From Rhynchopus sp. YZ270_cl-10 (taxonomy: Eukaryota; Euglenozoa; Diplonemea; Diplonemida; Diplonemidae), in the NCBI GenBank assembly GCA_964035575.1, contig OZ037913.1, forward strand, positions 558,001-622,000: DNA of 64,000 nt, read 5' to 3'. Of this stretch, positions 1 through 9,474 are shown piece by piece. The notes beneath the pieces were generated by a model. The model worked only from the letters and a program-made list of their open reading frames with translations. It was not told where the DNA came from and did not search any database. Every line of letters starts with the position of its first letter. Within the stretch, counting starts at the first letter, position 1. The position numbers and the translations under genes were made by a program.

Positions 1-3000
1 TGAGGAAGGACACAATGCTGTCGCTGGTGTGGACGCACCTCTTTGTCTTCATGATGTCGCTGCTCAATATGACAGTCTTCGAATGGGAGCGCAGTGTCGG
101 TGGGGTTGTGCATGAAAAGCGTGAGAAGCCGCCCCTCGCGCCGCCAGCAGAGGGTGCGACGGCCCGCGCAAAGACACGCTACTTCTTCCGTTGGGGGTGG
201 AACGTCGTCAAGAAGACTGTGTTCGAGGTCGGGCACGACCCGAAGGCGTTGGCAGACCGCTACGCCTTCCACTTTGTGCTCTTTGCCTTTCTCCTGGGTG
301 TGGTCGCGCAGCCCGACACCCTGCGTTCCTGGGTGCTCCTCATCCTCATGAGCGTGACGTACGGCATAGGCGAGGCAGGGATGAGCCTTCCCATAGTGGG
401 CTCGCTGGAGAGGTGGTTCTTGGTTGCGGTGTTCGTGTGGCTGCTGCTGATGTACCAGTACTTCACCTACCTGGGGTTGCCGCCGGACTTTGAGGAGGAG
501 CTGCCGGAGGACCCGTCGCACCGGTTGCCGTACAATGTGTCGCATCTGGGGGACTACCGTTACTTCCTTGCTGTGGACGTGACGCAGTGGGAGCTGGCAA
601 TCGACGTCTTTGTTGCGGTGGCGTGCATCTCGCTGTGGGGTGTGTATAAGAGGCGGCGGGAGGCGGGTCGCGACCCTGTGGAGGCGTTCCACAGCCAGCC
701 GGAGTCTTGTACGGAGTTCCTTGTGAACAACAAGGCGCAGCTGGCGAAGGCACGCCAGTCCATCTGGGCGTTGTATGGTTCCGGTGTGGTGCCCGAGCGC
801 GTGCCCTACCCTTTGGGCGACCTGCACGACATTGCCTCAAAAGCAAAGCTTCCTGTACCGGGGTGTGGCTGTGAGGCGTGCGAGACGGGCACAGCGCTGG
901 TGCGCCCGGAGGAGGACTTCACCCCGTCGGCCACCCACAGACGTACACCCGGCGAGGAGCTGCGCTTCGTGGTGGCCATGGTGCTCCCGTACATCACAAT
1001 GACGCTCATGTTTGTCGACGGCGCCACAGGCCTCCCAATGGGCTTTGCAGACCTATGCAAGGTTATCCTCTCGCTCGTCTTCTTCCAGGCCGGCGCCTCC
1101 CAAGTAAAGTGGCAGGGCGCACGCCACTGCAGATGGATCATCAGCATCTATACGCTGTTTCTGTTCACCTCCTGCCTGCTTTATTTCCCTTACATCCAGC
1201 AGAACGGGTCGGATAATCTGACACGCCATTTGGGGGTAAAGAACTACTTTTTGCATGCGTTGGTTATGGTGTCTGCGTATTGCATGGAGTTGATGGTGAA
1301 CAGCCGGTCGTGGGTGTGGGTGTTGTACTACGACCAGCAGAAGGACATTCGCTCACGCGACATTGGTGAGAAGATTCAACAGGAGTGGCTGTGGGAGCTG
1401 GATGAGAAGAAGCGCGCGTCTGTGCGTGAGTCCGAACGCAGACGTCAGAAGCTGACTGCGGTGAAGCTGGGCCATTCGTCGACAGAGATCATGATCTGTC
1501 CTGTGTGTGCACGCAAGGCGAACGACGAGCTCTGTGACGATTGTGGCATAGACATTGAGGAGACGGCAGAGAAGGCGTCCCTCTCGCAGGGCAAGCCCAG
1601 CATCGTGCCTGCGCCGTCTACACAGCTCTCGGCCCTGGAGGAGCGTCTCATGCAGGAGGGCTTCATCGAGCGTGGCGAGTACTCCGCCCTCGAGGCGACC
1701 ACCGCTAAGTCCGAAGCCTCCTCCGACGGCAGTGCAGCAGTGCCCCTCACCCTTGCAGAGGCGGGCTGGAGCTTTCAACGCGGTACCTCCTTTGGCTCGC
1801 CGTCCGAAACGACGCGTCCCCACTCTGTACAAGAAATGGGCAGCCAGTCGGTCTCCACCATCACTCTAAAGGGCAAGGAGGGCGGCAAGGAGCAGAAGTT
1901 CATTGTAGGGAAGAAGCCGCGTGGCGACGTGCAGTCCGCGCAGGATGAGTTCACCTCGCTCCCCTGCGGCCACCACATCAACCGCTTCGTCGACGCAGCG
2001 ACGTGCTTCCTCAAGCAGAACTCCCTCGGCTACCCCACCCCAAAGCAACGCCGCTACCCTGCCCTCTCCAGCGCAGTCCTGTGGTTCTTCCGCTCGCACA
2101 CCGACAAGATGTGCTACGTGATGTTCTTCGCAAACTTCATCAGCAACCCGTGTCTGCTGTCGATACCACTCCCCCTCTCGGTGGTGATGTACGCGATGCT
2201 GGTGTACCCACGGCCACACAAGAAGTACTGGCTGTACTCATCGCTGTACATCAGCGCGGTCATTGCCATCAAATGTCTATGCTACTCACTTCTGGGCACC
2301 ACAAACGAGGTCATTCAGGAGTCCACCTCCTCCGAAGACTTGGATAGCAGAGTGACGTCTGGGTTTGCTGATATGCAGATTGCTTTTCCGTTTTTGTTTG
2401 GCACTATCGCTGACTTTTTCCCTGCAGTTGCGTTGGAACTATTATCACTCCTTGTGATTATTGTGCACAAACAGAACACACGGGGGCTAGGCCTTTGGGG
2501 TGACTTTGCTTTGTACTATAAGTACCATCAAGAGACACAGCCCGATGTTGCAGGGGGTATTCCTGTTACGGTGACAATGTTGAATGTAGAGGAGGTGATC
2601 GAGGATGATTTGATGGTGCTGCCGGAGGCAGAGGTGGAGTTTTGTCTCTCGGGGGGGATGCTGTTGAAGAGCACGGATAAGATGGAGCCGCGGGTGGTAA
2701 CACATTTGACGTACAGCGAAGATGAGTACACGATACGCGACCAGGATGGGTGCGGCGGAAAGGTGCCGCGCGCAGACCTCGGGTGGGTGCTGCGCGACAT
2801 CGGCCGCCTTGCGGAGATTGCTGAGATCGAGACCGATATACCCCTTGCAGGTGGTGCCTCCACCGCCGCCGCCAAGTCTGCCACACTCCCCTCAGAGCTG
2901 AACTGGGGCCCTTACTACTTCCTCACACACAACATCTTCGACGCGAATGGGCTCAAGACCGGCCACGACTACTATCTTCTTATGTTCTGCCTCGACTTCG

Positions 3001-5102
3001 CTGGGTTCATCATGTTCATGTTTTCTTACTATTCAATCCAAAGCGATCGTGCAGATAGTGACCTCGCAGCGTCGCTCTCTGCCAACATGCTTCCCGGGCC
3101 GTTGGTGCTTGCGCAACTCTTTCTTTTGATCATCATTATCATTGATCGGGTAATATATTTGTATAAGAATTTGATTGCAAAGTTTGTGTTTCAACTGATG
3201 CTGAGTGTGTTGTACTTTGTGTTGTACTCTGAATGGAATGCGGCAAGGTTGACGCAGGAGGTGGAGACGGGGTCGAACCAGATCATCACCTCCTTTGCGA
3301 CAGGGAAGGACGTCGTTGCCGCGTTGTTTGCGGTCAAGATGCTGTACCTCGTTGTCTCCGCACAGCAGATCCGTGGCGGCTACCTGGAGCTCTCCTCCTA
3401 CTTCTCCCTGAAGGAACGCCACCACCCCATCTTCTACGGCATCTACATGATCTTCCGGTCTGTCCCCTTTGTCTACGAACTTAAGATCGTCATTGACTGG
3501 ACATTCACCGCAACTACCTTAAAATTCATGTGGTGGATCAAGCTGCAAGATATTACGCACGAGCTTTATGTTGCACGATGTGATCTTGAAGACACCCGGC
3601 TCCTCAAAATGGAGCGCGACAAAACGCTTGCCTTTCCGACGTATCGAAAGGCGTTGCAAGGATGTGGCATCGCAGCGCTGTTGGTGTGCATCATATTCTT
3701 CCCTTTGATGTATTATTCGTCGTTCAGCCCTGCATTAACCGAAAATTATGTAGAGCACGTCAGAGTGTCGACAGGAGTCATAGGAGCACCGCCAATCTAT
3801 TCAGGGAGGGAGGCGCTTCCAGAAACGAAGCGGCGTCTGTTGGATTCAGATGTGATGCAGAAGATACAGTATACACGGCCGTCGTTGTTTGGGTTCACCT
3901 ATAAGGGGCGGGAGCTGCAGTTGATTGAGATGCCGGTGGGGTCGCAGATGGTGTGGTGGGTGCCTCACGAAGCTAAGAGCCGCATTGAGGAGAAGCTGTT
4001 CGATGTTCAGGAGGCTCGCGACCAGATCCGCCCATACGACCGAGACGGGGACAACCATCTGAGCCTTGCCGAGGTGCGCAGTATCGAACCCTTCTCCGGC
4101 CCCCTTGGCCCCGAGACCTGCCCCCCAAAGGGGCAAGAATGTGACCCCACACCATGCACCTCCAGCGCACCAACCGACACCTGCTGCAAAGGGATGGCCC
4201 TCTGGAAGAAGCTCACAGCATCAAATGATAGTGCCATCGAAACGCTGTCCCTAGATGATGAAGCAGGGATGGCTGAGCTTTATGCATTGGGCGCATACAA
4301 TATGCAGCACAACGTGGAAATGTCCTTGGATTTGGAGGTAACGCGGGCGGCAGCGAGCGATGCCTCCTTGCTGTTGCTGCAATCTCTGGTAAGCTACACT
4401 TTGCCCCCTGCAGCGAGGGTTTCGCTTTTTAGAGGATTGTCTTCGAATCTAAGCTCCGAGACGTTGTTACCAAACTTCTATTCTCCCTTTCTTTTCAACA
4501 GAAGAGACACTATAGCGTTGTACGAACCAACCGAATCCACAAAGCTCAGCTGCAAGCTCATTCTCGACCCTGGGAGGAACGACAACGACGTCTCCGTCGC
4601 CTCCTTCTCAGCGCAGCTTCAGTGTGAAGCGCTCTTCGAAAAGGGGAACCCCTTGGAGGACGAGTTTTCGTACAGCTCTGAAGAGTGGAAATGCTTCAAT
4701 ATGTCGAAGTACTACCGATGGTCACGGTGTCCCAACTATGATGCCCGAACCTCGTGTTCGCGGTATGAAGAGCGTACGTTGTATTTCATCTCCGCGTCGG
4801 ACACTGTAGCAAAGGATTCGGGGCTGGGGTCGTTGCTTGCGTCGTTCAGTGTGGTGACTCTGTACACAACGTTTGTGTTGACGATAGGACAGCTCATCCG
4901 CTTCTTCTTCAAAGGGAGTGCCTACCGTGTTGTCCTAGAAGACATGCAAGACCCCCGCCCCGTCGAGTACCTCGTAACCTGCATGCACTATGCACGCTGT
5001 GAAGGCGACCTCGTCCTGGAAGAGTCATTGTACCAAGAGCTTCTTCGATTATACAGAAGCCCTGAGTCTCTAAGGGAATTTACTAGGCGTGATGTTGTGT
5101 GA
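1..5102 (+). CDS. PIEZO: Piezo-type mechanosensitive cation channel (5' end outside window)
   Basis: This is the C-terminal two thirds of a Piezo channel, a trimeric mechanically gated cation channel of the plasma membrane. The frame is open to the window edge. The first ATG is at 15 and gives 1,695 residues, but Piezos are usually longer than 2,000, so the true start is probably upstream. Residue numbers here count from that ATG. Many membrane helices are visible. The family motif PF(X2)E(X6)W is exact at 1151-1162 (PFVYELKIVIDW). The C-terminal cap lies at about 1240-1600, followed by the pore-lining inner helix (about 1603-1630). The end, LYRSPESLREFTR, matches the Piezo C-terminal domain. 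Two oddities stand out. A CxxC...CxxC zinc-ribbon-like knuckle (C495, C498, C507, C510) lies in a cytosolic loop. A canonical EF-hand loop, DRDGDNHLSLAE (1342-1353), followed by a Cys-rich stretch, lies inside the extracellular cap. No intron was found in this part. Confidence 0.93.
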   Translation, partial: RKDTMLSLVWTHLFVFMMSLLNMTVFEWERSVGGVVHEKREKPPLAPPAEGATARAKTRYFFRWGWNVVKKTVFEVGHDPKALADRYAFHFVLFAFLLGVVAQPDTLRSWVLLILMSVTYGIGEAGMSLPIVGSLERWFLVAVFVWLLLMYQYFTYLGLPPDFEEELPEDPSHRLPYNVSHLGDYRYFLAVDVTQWELAIDVFVAVACISLWGVYKRRREAGRDPVEAFHSQPESCTEFLVNNKAQLAKARQSIWALYGSGVVPERVPYPLGDLHDIASKAKLPVPGCGCEACETGTALVRPEEDFTPSATHRRTPGEELRFVVAMVLPYITMTLMFVDGATGLPMGFADLCKVILSLVFFQAGASQVKWQGARHCRWIISIYTLFLFTSCLLYFPYIQQNGSDNLTRHLGVKNYFLHALVMVSAYCMELMVNSRSWVWVLYYDQQKDIRSRDIGEKIQQEWLWELDEKKRASVRESERRRQKLTAVKLGHSSTEIMICPVCARKANDELCDDCGIDIEETAEKASLSQGKPSIVPAPSTQLSALEERLMQEGFIERGEYSALEATTAKSEASSDGSAAVPLTLAEAGWSFQRGTSFGSPSETTRPHSVQEMGSQSVSTITLKGKEGGKEQKFIVGKKPRGDVQSAQDEFTSLPCGHHINRFVDAATCFLKQNSLGYPTPKQRRYPALSSAVLWFFRSHTDKMCYVMFFANFISNPCLLSIPLPLSVVMYAMLVYPRPHKKYWLYSSLYISAVIAIKCLCYSLLGTTNEVIQESTSSEDLDSRVTSGFADMQIAFPFLFGTIADFFPAVALELLSLLVIIVHKQNTRGLGLWGDFALYYKYHQETQPDVAGGIPVTVTMLNVEEVIEDDLMVLPEAEVEFCLSGGMLLKSTDKMEPRVVTHLTYSEDEYTIRDQDGCGGKVPRADLGWVLRDIGRLAEIAEIETDIPLAGGASTAAAKSATLPSELNWGPYYFLTHNIFDANGLKTGHDYYLLMFCLDFAGFIMFMFSYYSIQSDRADSDLAASLSANMLPGPLVLAQLFLLIIIIIDRVIYLYKNLIAKFVFQLMLSVLYFVLYSEWNAARLTQEVETGSNQIITSFATGKDVVAALFAVKMLYLVVSAQQIRGGYLELSSYFSLKERHHPIFYGIYMIFRSVPFVYELKIVIDWTFTATTLKFMWWIKLQDITHELYVARCDLEDTRLLKMERDKTLAFPTYRKALQGCGIAALLVCIIFFPLMYYSSFSPALTENYVEHVRVSTGVIGAPPIYSGREALPETKRRLLDSDVMQKIQYTRPSLFGFTYKGRELQLIEMPVGSQMVWWVPHEAKSRIEEKLFDVQEARDQIRPYDRDGDNHLSLAEVRSIEPFSGPLGPETCPPKGQECDPTPCTSSAPTDTCCKGMALWKKLTASNDSAIETLSLDDEAGMAELYALGAYNMQHNVEMSLDLEVTRAAASDASLLLLQSLVSYTLPPAARVSLFRGLSSNLSSETLLPNFYSPFLFNRRDTIALYEPTESTKLSCKLILDPGRNDNDVSVASFSAQLQCEALFEKGNPLEDEFSYSSEEWKCFNMSKYYRWSRCPNYDARTSCSRYEERTLYFISASDTVAKDSGLGSLLASFSVVTLYTTFVLTIGQLIRFFFKGSAYRVVLEDMQDPRPVEYLVTCMHYARCEGDLVLEESLYQELLRLYRSPESLREFTRRDVV

Positions 5103-5258
5103 GGATGGGTTGATATTATTTTGGGGGGAATGATGGGTGGGGGGTGGTTTTTAGAGAAGGGGAAGGGGGAGAAAAAACGCAAAACACTATTTATTTCAGG
5201 TTCATTGTCAATGAGAGAGGGGGGTTTTTTTTTGTATTTTCACGCCATATTTATTTCC

Positions 5259-5314
5259 AGTGTCTTGCGTCCGCCTATGAACGGTGAGGTGTTTTGCACT
5301 TCCAACTTCTCTAT
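5259..5314 (+). repeat. Dispersed repeat family B, copy 1
   Basis: Contains TGCGTCCGCCTATGAACGG and GTTTTGCACTTCCAACTTCT. The same string recurs at 15097-15153, 15666-15720 and 45349-45392, with a degraded copy near 5533-5580. All are in spacers and all read in the direction of transcription. Confidence 0.75.
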
Positions 5315-5919
5315 TTTGTACAAAACAAAAGCAACCCTTTTGTGAACAGTGCATGGTATGTTATGTTCGTAGTTGTGTGGGGTTGGGGGGAAGGGTGTAT
5401 TTTTTTTTTTCTTCTTTTCGCTCTTCACAGTAGACTAGAGAAGGCGGATAAGACAGTTATTAGTTTACAAGGAAAGTGCAAGGTTTGTACTTTTTCTTTT
5501 ATTCTCTCTTCCTTTTTTTCCTTTTTAGGAACGTTAGTGACTTTGCGCCCCAGAGGCGTTTTTTGCACTATCAAAACTTTTTTCATTTTTTTTATTTCAA
5601 GTTGCCAAGATTTTTTGCTTCAACAAAACAACATAGAAACTTCATTTCCTCCAAGAGTCAATAAAAAAATAGGGGGGAAAAACCACTCTCATTGCCATAC
5701 GAAAAAGGGGGGGAACCCATTTTTCTCCTATTTCCCTGTCTGCTCAGAAACAGCCTCTATCATCATTTCTCTAGGGGACGGATGCCCTCTTTCCCCCCCT
5801 CCCCCCCTCGACCCCATCTCTCCCACACCGATGGTATCGAGTTGAACGGAAACAAAAAAGATGTCCCCACTCCTCCCCTCTTCCCTTTTGATTATCAAAT
5901 TACCCTCCCTCATTCAGCA

Positions 5920-6025
5920 CACAGCTGAGAATAAGCCGGGTCCCTGGGTCCTGGTGTCCAGGTCCGGTCCTGGGTCCCAGTCCGGCTGAGAATAACCGGG
6001 TTCCCGAGTCTTATTCTCAGCTGTG
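5920..6025. mobile_element. 106-bp MITE with 8-bp target duplication (hAT-like size)
   Basis: The terminal inverted repeats are CACAGCTGAGAATAAG and its reverse complement. They are flanked by ATTCAGCA (5912-5919) and ATTCGGCA (6026-6033), an 8-bp duplication with one mismatch. The interior is GC-rich with GGGTCC repeats. Related sequence (AGCTGAGAATAAG ends, GGGACCCGG core) sits in both palindrome arms of the polycystin-like gene intron (about 25650-25890 and 31330-31565). Confidence 0.7.
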
Positions 6026-6125
6026 ATTCGGCACCAAAACCTACCCCATACAGAGAGGTGCACTGAGCTTTTCTTTTTTTCTTTGGAGATCTTCTCCTTC
6101 TCCTCCACCTTCATTCCCCCCCAAA

Positions 6126-8359
6126 ATGGAACGTCTCATCGCATTATTCGATATAACCAGCGGATACCACGTATTGGTGGTGGCAGCAGTGTTCGCACCG
6201 TTGTGCTCTGGGGTGCTGGGTGAGTTCTGGCCGTTGTATTGGGTGGGGCCGTTGTACATCACGTTCTTCACAGGGGCGCTGCTGCAGCACCTCGGGGGCT
6301 TTGGGGAGAGATGTCTGCTGCGTGCTGAGGAATGGCATGTTCAGTACGTAAAGGCGTTCCGTGCGTTGATTCAACGGTTCTCCCATTCCCGTCATGCGCA
6401 TCCTTCCAGCGTTGTCGCCCTGAACCCTCCGTCCGATGTGCTTGAGAAGTGCTCGCTGCACCGCGAAGCGTTGCTCCGATGGGAGCAGCAGTGCATATCA
6501 CCATGCGATGTGGAGGCAGAGGTGAAGCAGACCCCACAATACTCCTGCGGGTTGTTCAATGTGAATGGTGTGCGCCCGGTGGCGGTGGCAGTGTCCGCAC
6601 CGCAGGTGGTGGTGAGGAGGAGTGTGGAGCCACGGAGGCCGAGTGTACGTGATATGATGGGTGACGCGGTGTCCGACGTGGCGTCGCTTGTCAGTGTTGC
6701 AACACCGTGCAGTCCGGTGGAGAGGGAGAAGGTGAGCTTTCAGAGAAGTAAGTTCAGAATGGAGGAAGCGACTGTGGCGGATGTGCCGGTTGCGCCTGAG
6801 GCGGTGGTGTCGTGTGAAGAGGTGTGTGACACATCACGCATCAACGAAGCGATCGCCTCAATCCAAGAAGGTGAAAAGCGTCGTGAGCAGGCCCGCGAAG
6901 AGCACTTCCAAAAGAGGCATGAGCGTCTGGAAGAAGAGGTGCGCATGCAGCAGCAGAACATCGACCATCAAAGGCAGACGCTCGAACACCAAAAGCAGGT
7001 CCTAGAACAGCAGCTGCGCGAGCAGTTGAGGGAGCAGATGTGTGCGCAGCTCGATCAAGAGAAGCAAAACTTCGCACAGCAGGTCGTGAAGAGCCAAGAG
7101 GACCAAGGCGCGCAGCACCAAATCATGAGCCAGATGGAGCAAAAGCTTATAGAACAGAGCCACCAGATGCAGCAGATGCAACATCAACTGGAGCACCACG
7201 GCAGGAAAAGCGAACACCAGAACGAGGAGCTGGAGAAGCAGCGCCAGCAGCTGATGCAGGCACAGCAGCACTCTGAGATGCAGCAGAACCAGCTGATGGC
7301 ACAGCAGCGCAAGCTCGAGGAGCAGACAGCACTTGCGCAGCAGCTGCGCACACAAGCACAGCCGCAACCACAACACCACTACGACACTGTGCCTCACGAA
7401 GGCGAGACACTCTTTGGCAAAAGCACTGCAGAGAAGCGTCTCTCCTTCGGCTCAGGCACACCCGAGGAGCCCACACGCAAGCCCTTCGCGAACCTCGGCC
7501 AGCAGCGTGCACGACACACGGACCCCATCTTCGGCGCCAAGCCCTTTGGCCAGGACATGAGAACAGACCTCCCTAGCCGGGCACAGGACCGCGTCACCTT
7601 CCCCCTGCCGTCGACACCCGGCACACCGATGAAGCCACGCAAGCAGTCTACCATGGCCGACAACGACCTGTTTGTGCAGAAGCGTGATGCTATCAAAGCA
7701 CGCAAGGCTGTGGAGAACTCCGAGAGGAGAGAGCACCTCACATCCTTCATGAACAAATCGCGTGCCGAAATGCGCAAGGAAGGTGTCCCAAACGTGAACG
7801 TGCAGATCTACGCGAAGCCGGGTGGCAGTGCGACGGCAGCCCGCATGCAGGCACGCACCACACTCCTGGGCAAGACAAACGTGATGAACGATGACGGCTT
7901 CTCCATTCAACGCACACAGCGCAAAACCACGTTCAACACCACAGAACAGTTTCTCTCGCCTGACCCGCAGATCCCCAACGAAGATGACAGCAGACACCGA
8001 CGCGCCCGCGAATTTTTGGGAATTGGAGCGTCACGTCCACGGGATAACGCATTCAGTATTTTCAACGATGACAACACGGTATGACTCTACACCTTGTATT
8101 ACATTACTTCATAATTTGACACATTTCAACTCATCATTTGCGTTCATCAGCACTCCGGTGAGGTGGGCAACAACTAGACACCAATGTTACGAAATACTCC
8201 CAAAAAAATGTTGATTTCAAACACACACCCCTGCAGGGAAACTCCCCCGGGATGGTCAGCAATGCGACGAACAGCCCTGACTTCTGCGACGCCGCCGACC
8301 AGATGGGATGCAGGCAGCCCATCCCACCCATCACGGAGATGCTGTTGTATGTTGAATAA
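6126..8359 (+). CDS. Membrane-anchored Gln-rich coiled-coil protein, family unknown
   Basis: Two exons: 6126-8078 and 8237-8359 (intron GTATGA...CCTGCAG, phase 0), giving 691 residues. The N-terminus (about 14-60) is hydrophobic and can form two membrane helices. Residues about 229-417 are a highly charged Gln/Glu-rich region (repeated EQ, HQ and QQ pairs) predicted to be a long coiled coil. The rest is polar, Pro/Thr/Arg-rich and probably disordered. The second exon ends ...PPITEMLLYVE and its stop overlaps an AATAAA-like string. An alternative acceptor at 8150 would give a shorter tail that stops at 8177. The design (membrane anchor plus long coiled coil) would suit a tether or cytoskeletal linker, but I recognise no family and assign no function. 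Confidence 0.8.
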
Positions 8360-8710
8360 AAGTGGGGGCGTCTTCTGGACGAATATTGCACACTGAACAG
8401 AATGCCAAAGAAGGGCAAGAACTCTTCTCGCTATCCCTTAGTATCAAAAGAGAGAGAGAGAGAGAGAGAGTGTGTGTGCATGAGAAGAGACATTCATCTG
8501 GAAATTTTTCTCTTATTTAATTCCAAACACCATCACAGCCAGTAGTCCTGCATGATGTCCTGATTGTAGTCCCTTTCGCAGACAAAGGTCAATCTAGCCA
8601 AAAACAGAAAGCAGGGCACAGAAGAGAAATTTTCAAAAAAAAAAGTTCAAGAAAAGAAAAGGAAACTGAGTCCGTGCCAGGCAAAGGTGCCAATCAGTTT
8701 ACAAAGAAAT

Positions 8711-8750
8711 AGTGAAGCTCCCCCTCGGGGTGTCTACACTAATACAAGAA
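8711..8750 (+). repeat. Dispersed repeat family F, copy 1
   Basis: Shares CTCGGGGTGTCTACACTAAT and flanking bases with 42947-42983, which lies in an intron of another gene. Both copies are in the orientation of transcription. Confidence 0.6.
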
Positions 8751-9244
8751 AACCCGTCTTCGACATTTTTATTTTATCTTTTTTTGTCAATAGATCCCTA
8801 CCCAATCCCTCCCACCCCTGTCTGTGTTACATCATGATACATGGACTCTCTTTTCCAGGTGAAGATGGTTTACATTTTGAGTATTTGTGCACGAGAGCCA
8901 CATTGGTCTTTTCAAGATATATATTTTTTTAGCGTAGCTTGTATCTTTTTTGTCACTACCGACTTCAAATTTCAATTTGTTTTTTTCGGTATGTCTGTAT
9001 ACACAAGGATGTCTTTTGCTCAGATTTTGTCAATCTTCACTTTTTGTTACATTTTGTTAGAGGCAGAAGCTGAAAAAGAAAAAACACTCACAAAGCTCAG
9101 CTTGCCGCGATTAGATTAGAGATTCAGGAAAAAAAACCAAATACACGAAAAAGGGGGGCCTCTGTGCCCCCCGGCATTGTTTTATATGACCACTTCCCCA
9201 CTTCCTCCACCCCCCGTTGTTATTTAGACTACATCCTACCACAA

Positions 9245-9290
9245 AAGGTACACTGTTCACGAGAGGGCTTTGTATTTCAAGCCAACTTTT
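9245..9290 (+). repeat. Dispersed repeat family A, copy 1
   Basis: Contains AAGGTACACTGTTCACGAG followed by GGGCTTTGTATTTCAAG. The same two blocks recur at 14642, 33471-33561, 41141-41238, 46235-46295, 57421-57520 and 57756-57798, always in spacers and always on the + strand. Confidence 0.75.
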
Positions 9291-9423
9291 TTTTTTGCAG
9301 TGCCTCCACCTTTTTTTCCCTCCCCCCTTACAGCACCAACAACAACACCTGCCATACAACATACTATTTTTACTAGAATTTTTCAAAAAAAACGGCTATT
9401 TTTTCCCCTTCTCCATATCTCTC

Positions 9424-9454
9424 CATTTCCCTCATAATCTTCTTCTTCTTCCAG
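9424..9454 (+). promoter_or_regulatory. Putative trans-splice acceptor of LYS2
   Basis: Pyrimidine tract ending TTCTTCTTCTTCCAG, with AG at 9453-9454. It would leave a 20-base leader before the ATG at 9475. No intron-like donor was found upstream, so addition of a spliced leader is the simplest reading (inference). Confidence 0.5.
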
Positions 9455-9474
9455 GCAGACTGCGGACTGTTCCT

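Larger units (their letters stand above)
5103..6125. other. Intergenic spacer between Piezo and the coiled-coil gene
   Basis: AT-rich spacer with long T runs and pyrimidine tracts and no convincing coding frame. It holds a family-B repeat (5259-5314), a degraded copy of the same family (about 5533-5580) and a 106-bp MITE (5920-6025). The last 50 bases before the next ATG are pyrimidine-rich. The nearest usable AG (6087-6088) could serve as a trans-splice acceptor. Confidence 0.7.
8360..9474. other. Intergenic spacer before LYS2
   Basis: No coding frame. It holds a GA/GT microsatellite (8449-8478), a family-F repeat (8711-8750) and a family-A repeat (9245-9290), and ends in a pyrimidine tract with CAG at 9452-9454. 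The reading frame of LYS2 stays open through part of this region by chance. The repeat inside it argues that it is not coding. Confidence 0.7.

Noticed and set aside
8151-8177. Alternative second exon for the coiled-coil gene using the acceptor at 8150
   Set aside because: It would add only eight residues before a stop. The acceptor at 8236 opens a clean 40-codon exon ending at 8359, so it was preferred, but both remain possible.
9217-9474. In-frame upstream extension of LYS2
   Set aside because: It covers a dispersed family-A repeat and T/C homopolymers, encodes a Phe/Leu/Gln-rich string, and a pyrimidine-CAG acceptor lies between it and the conserved start at 9475.
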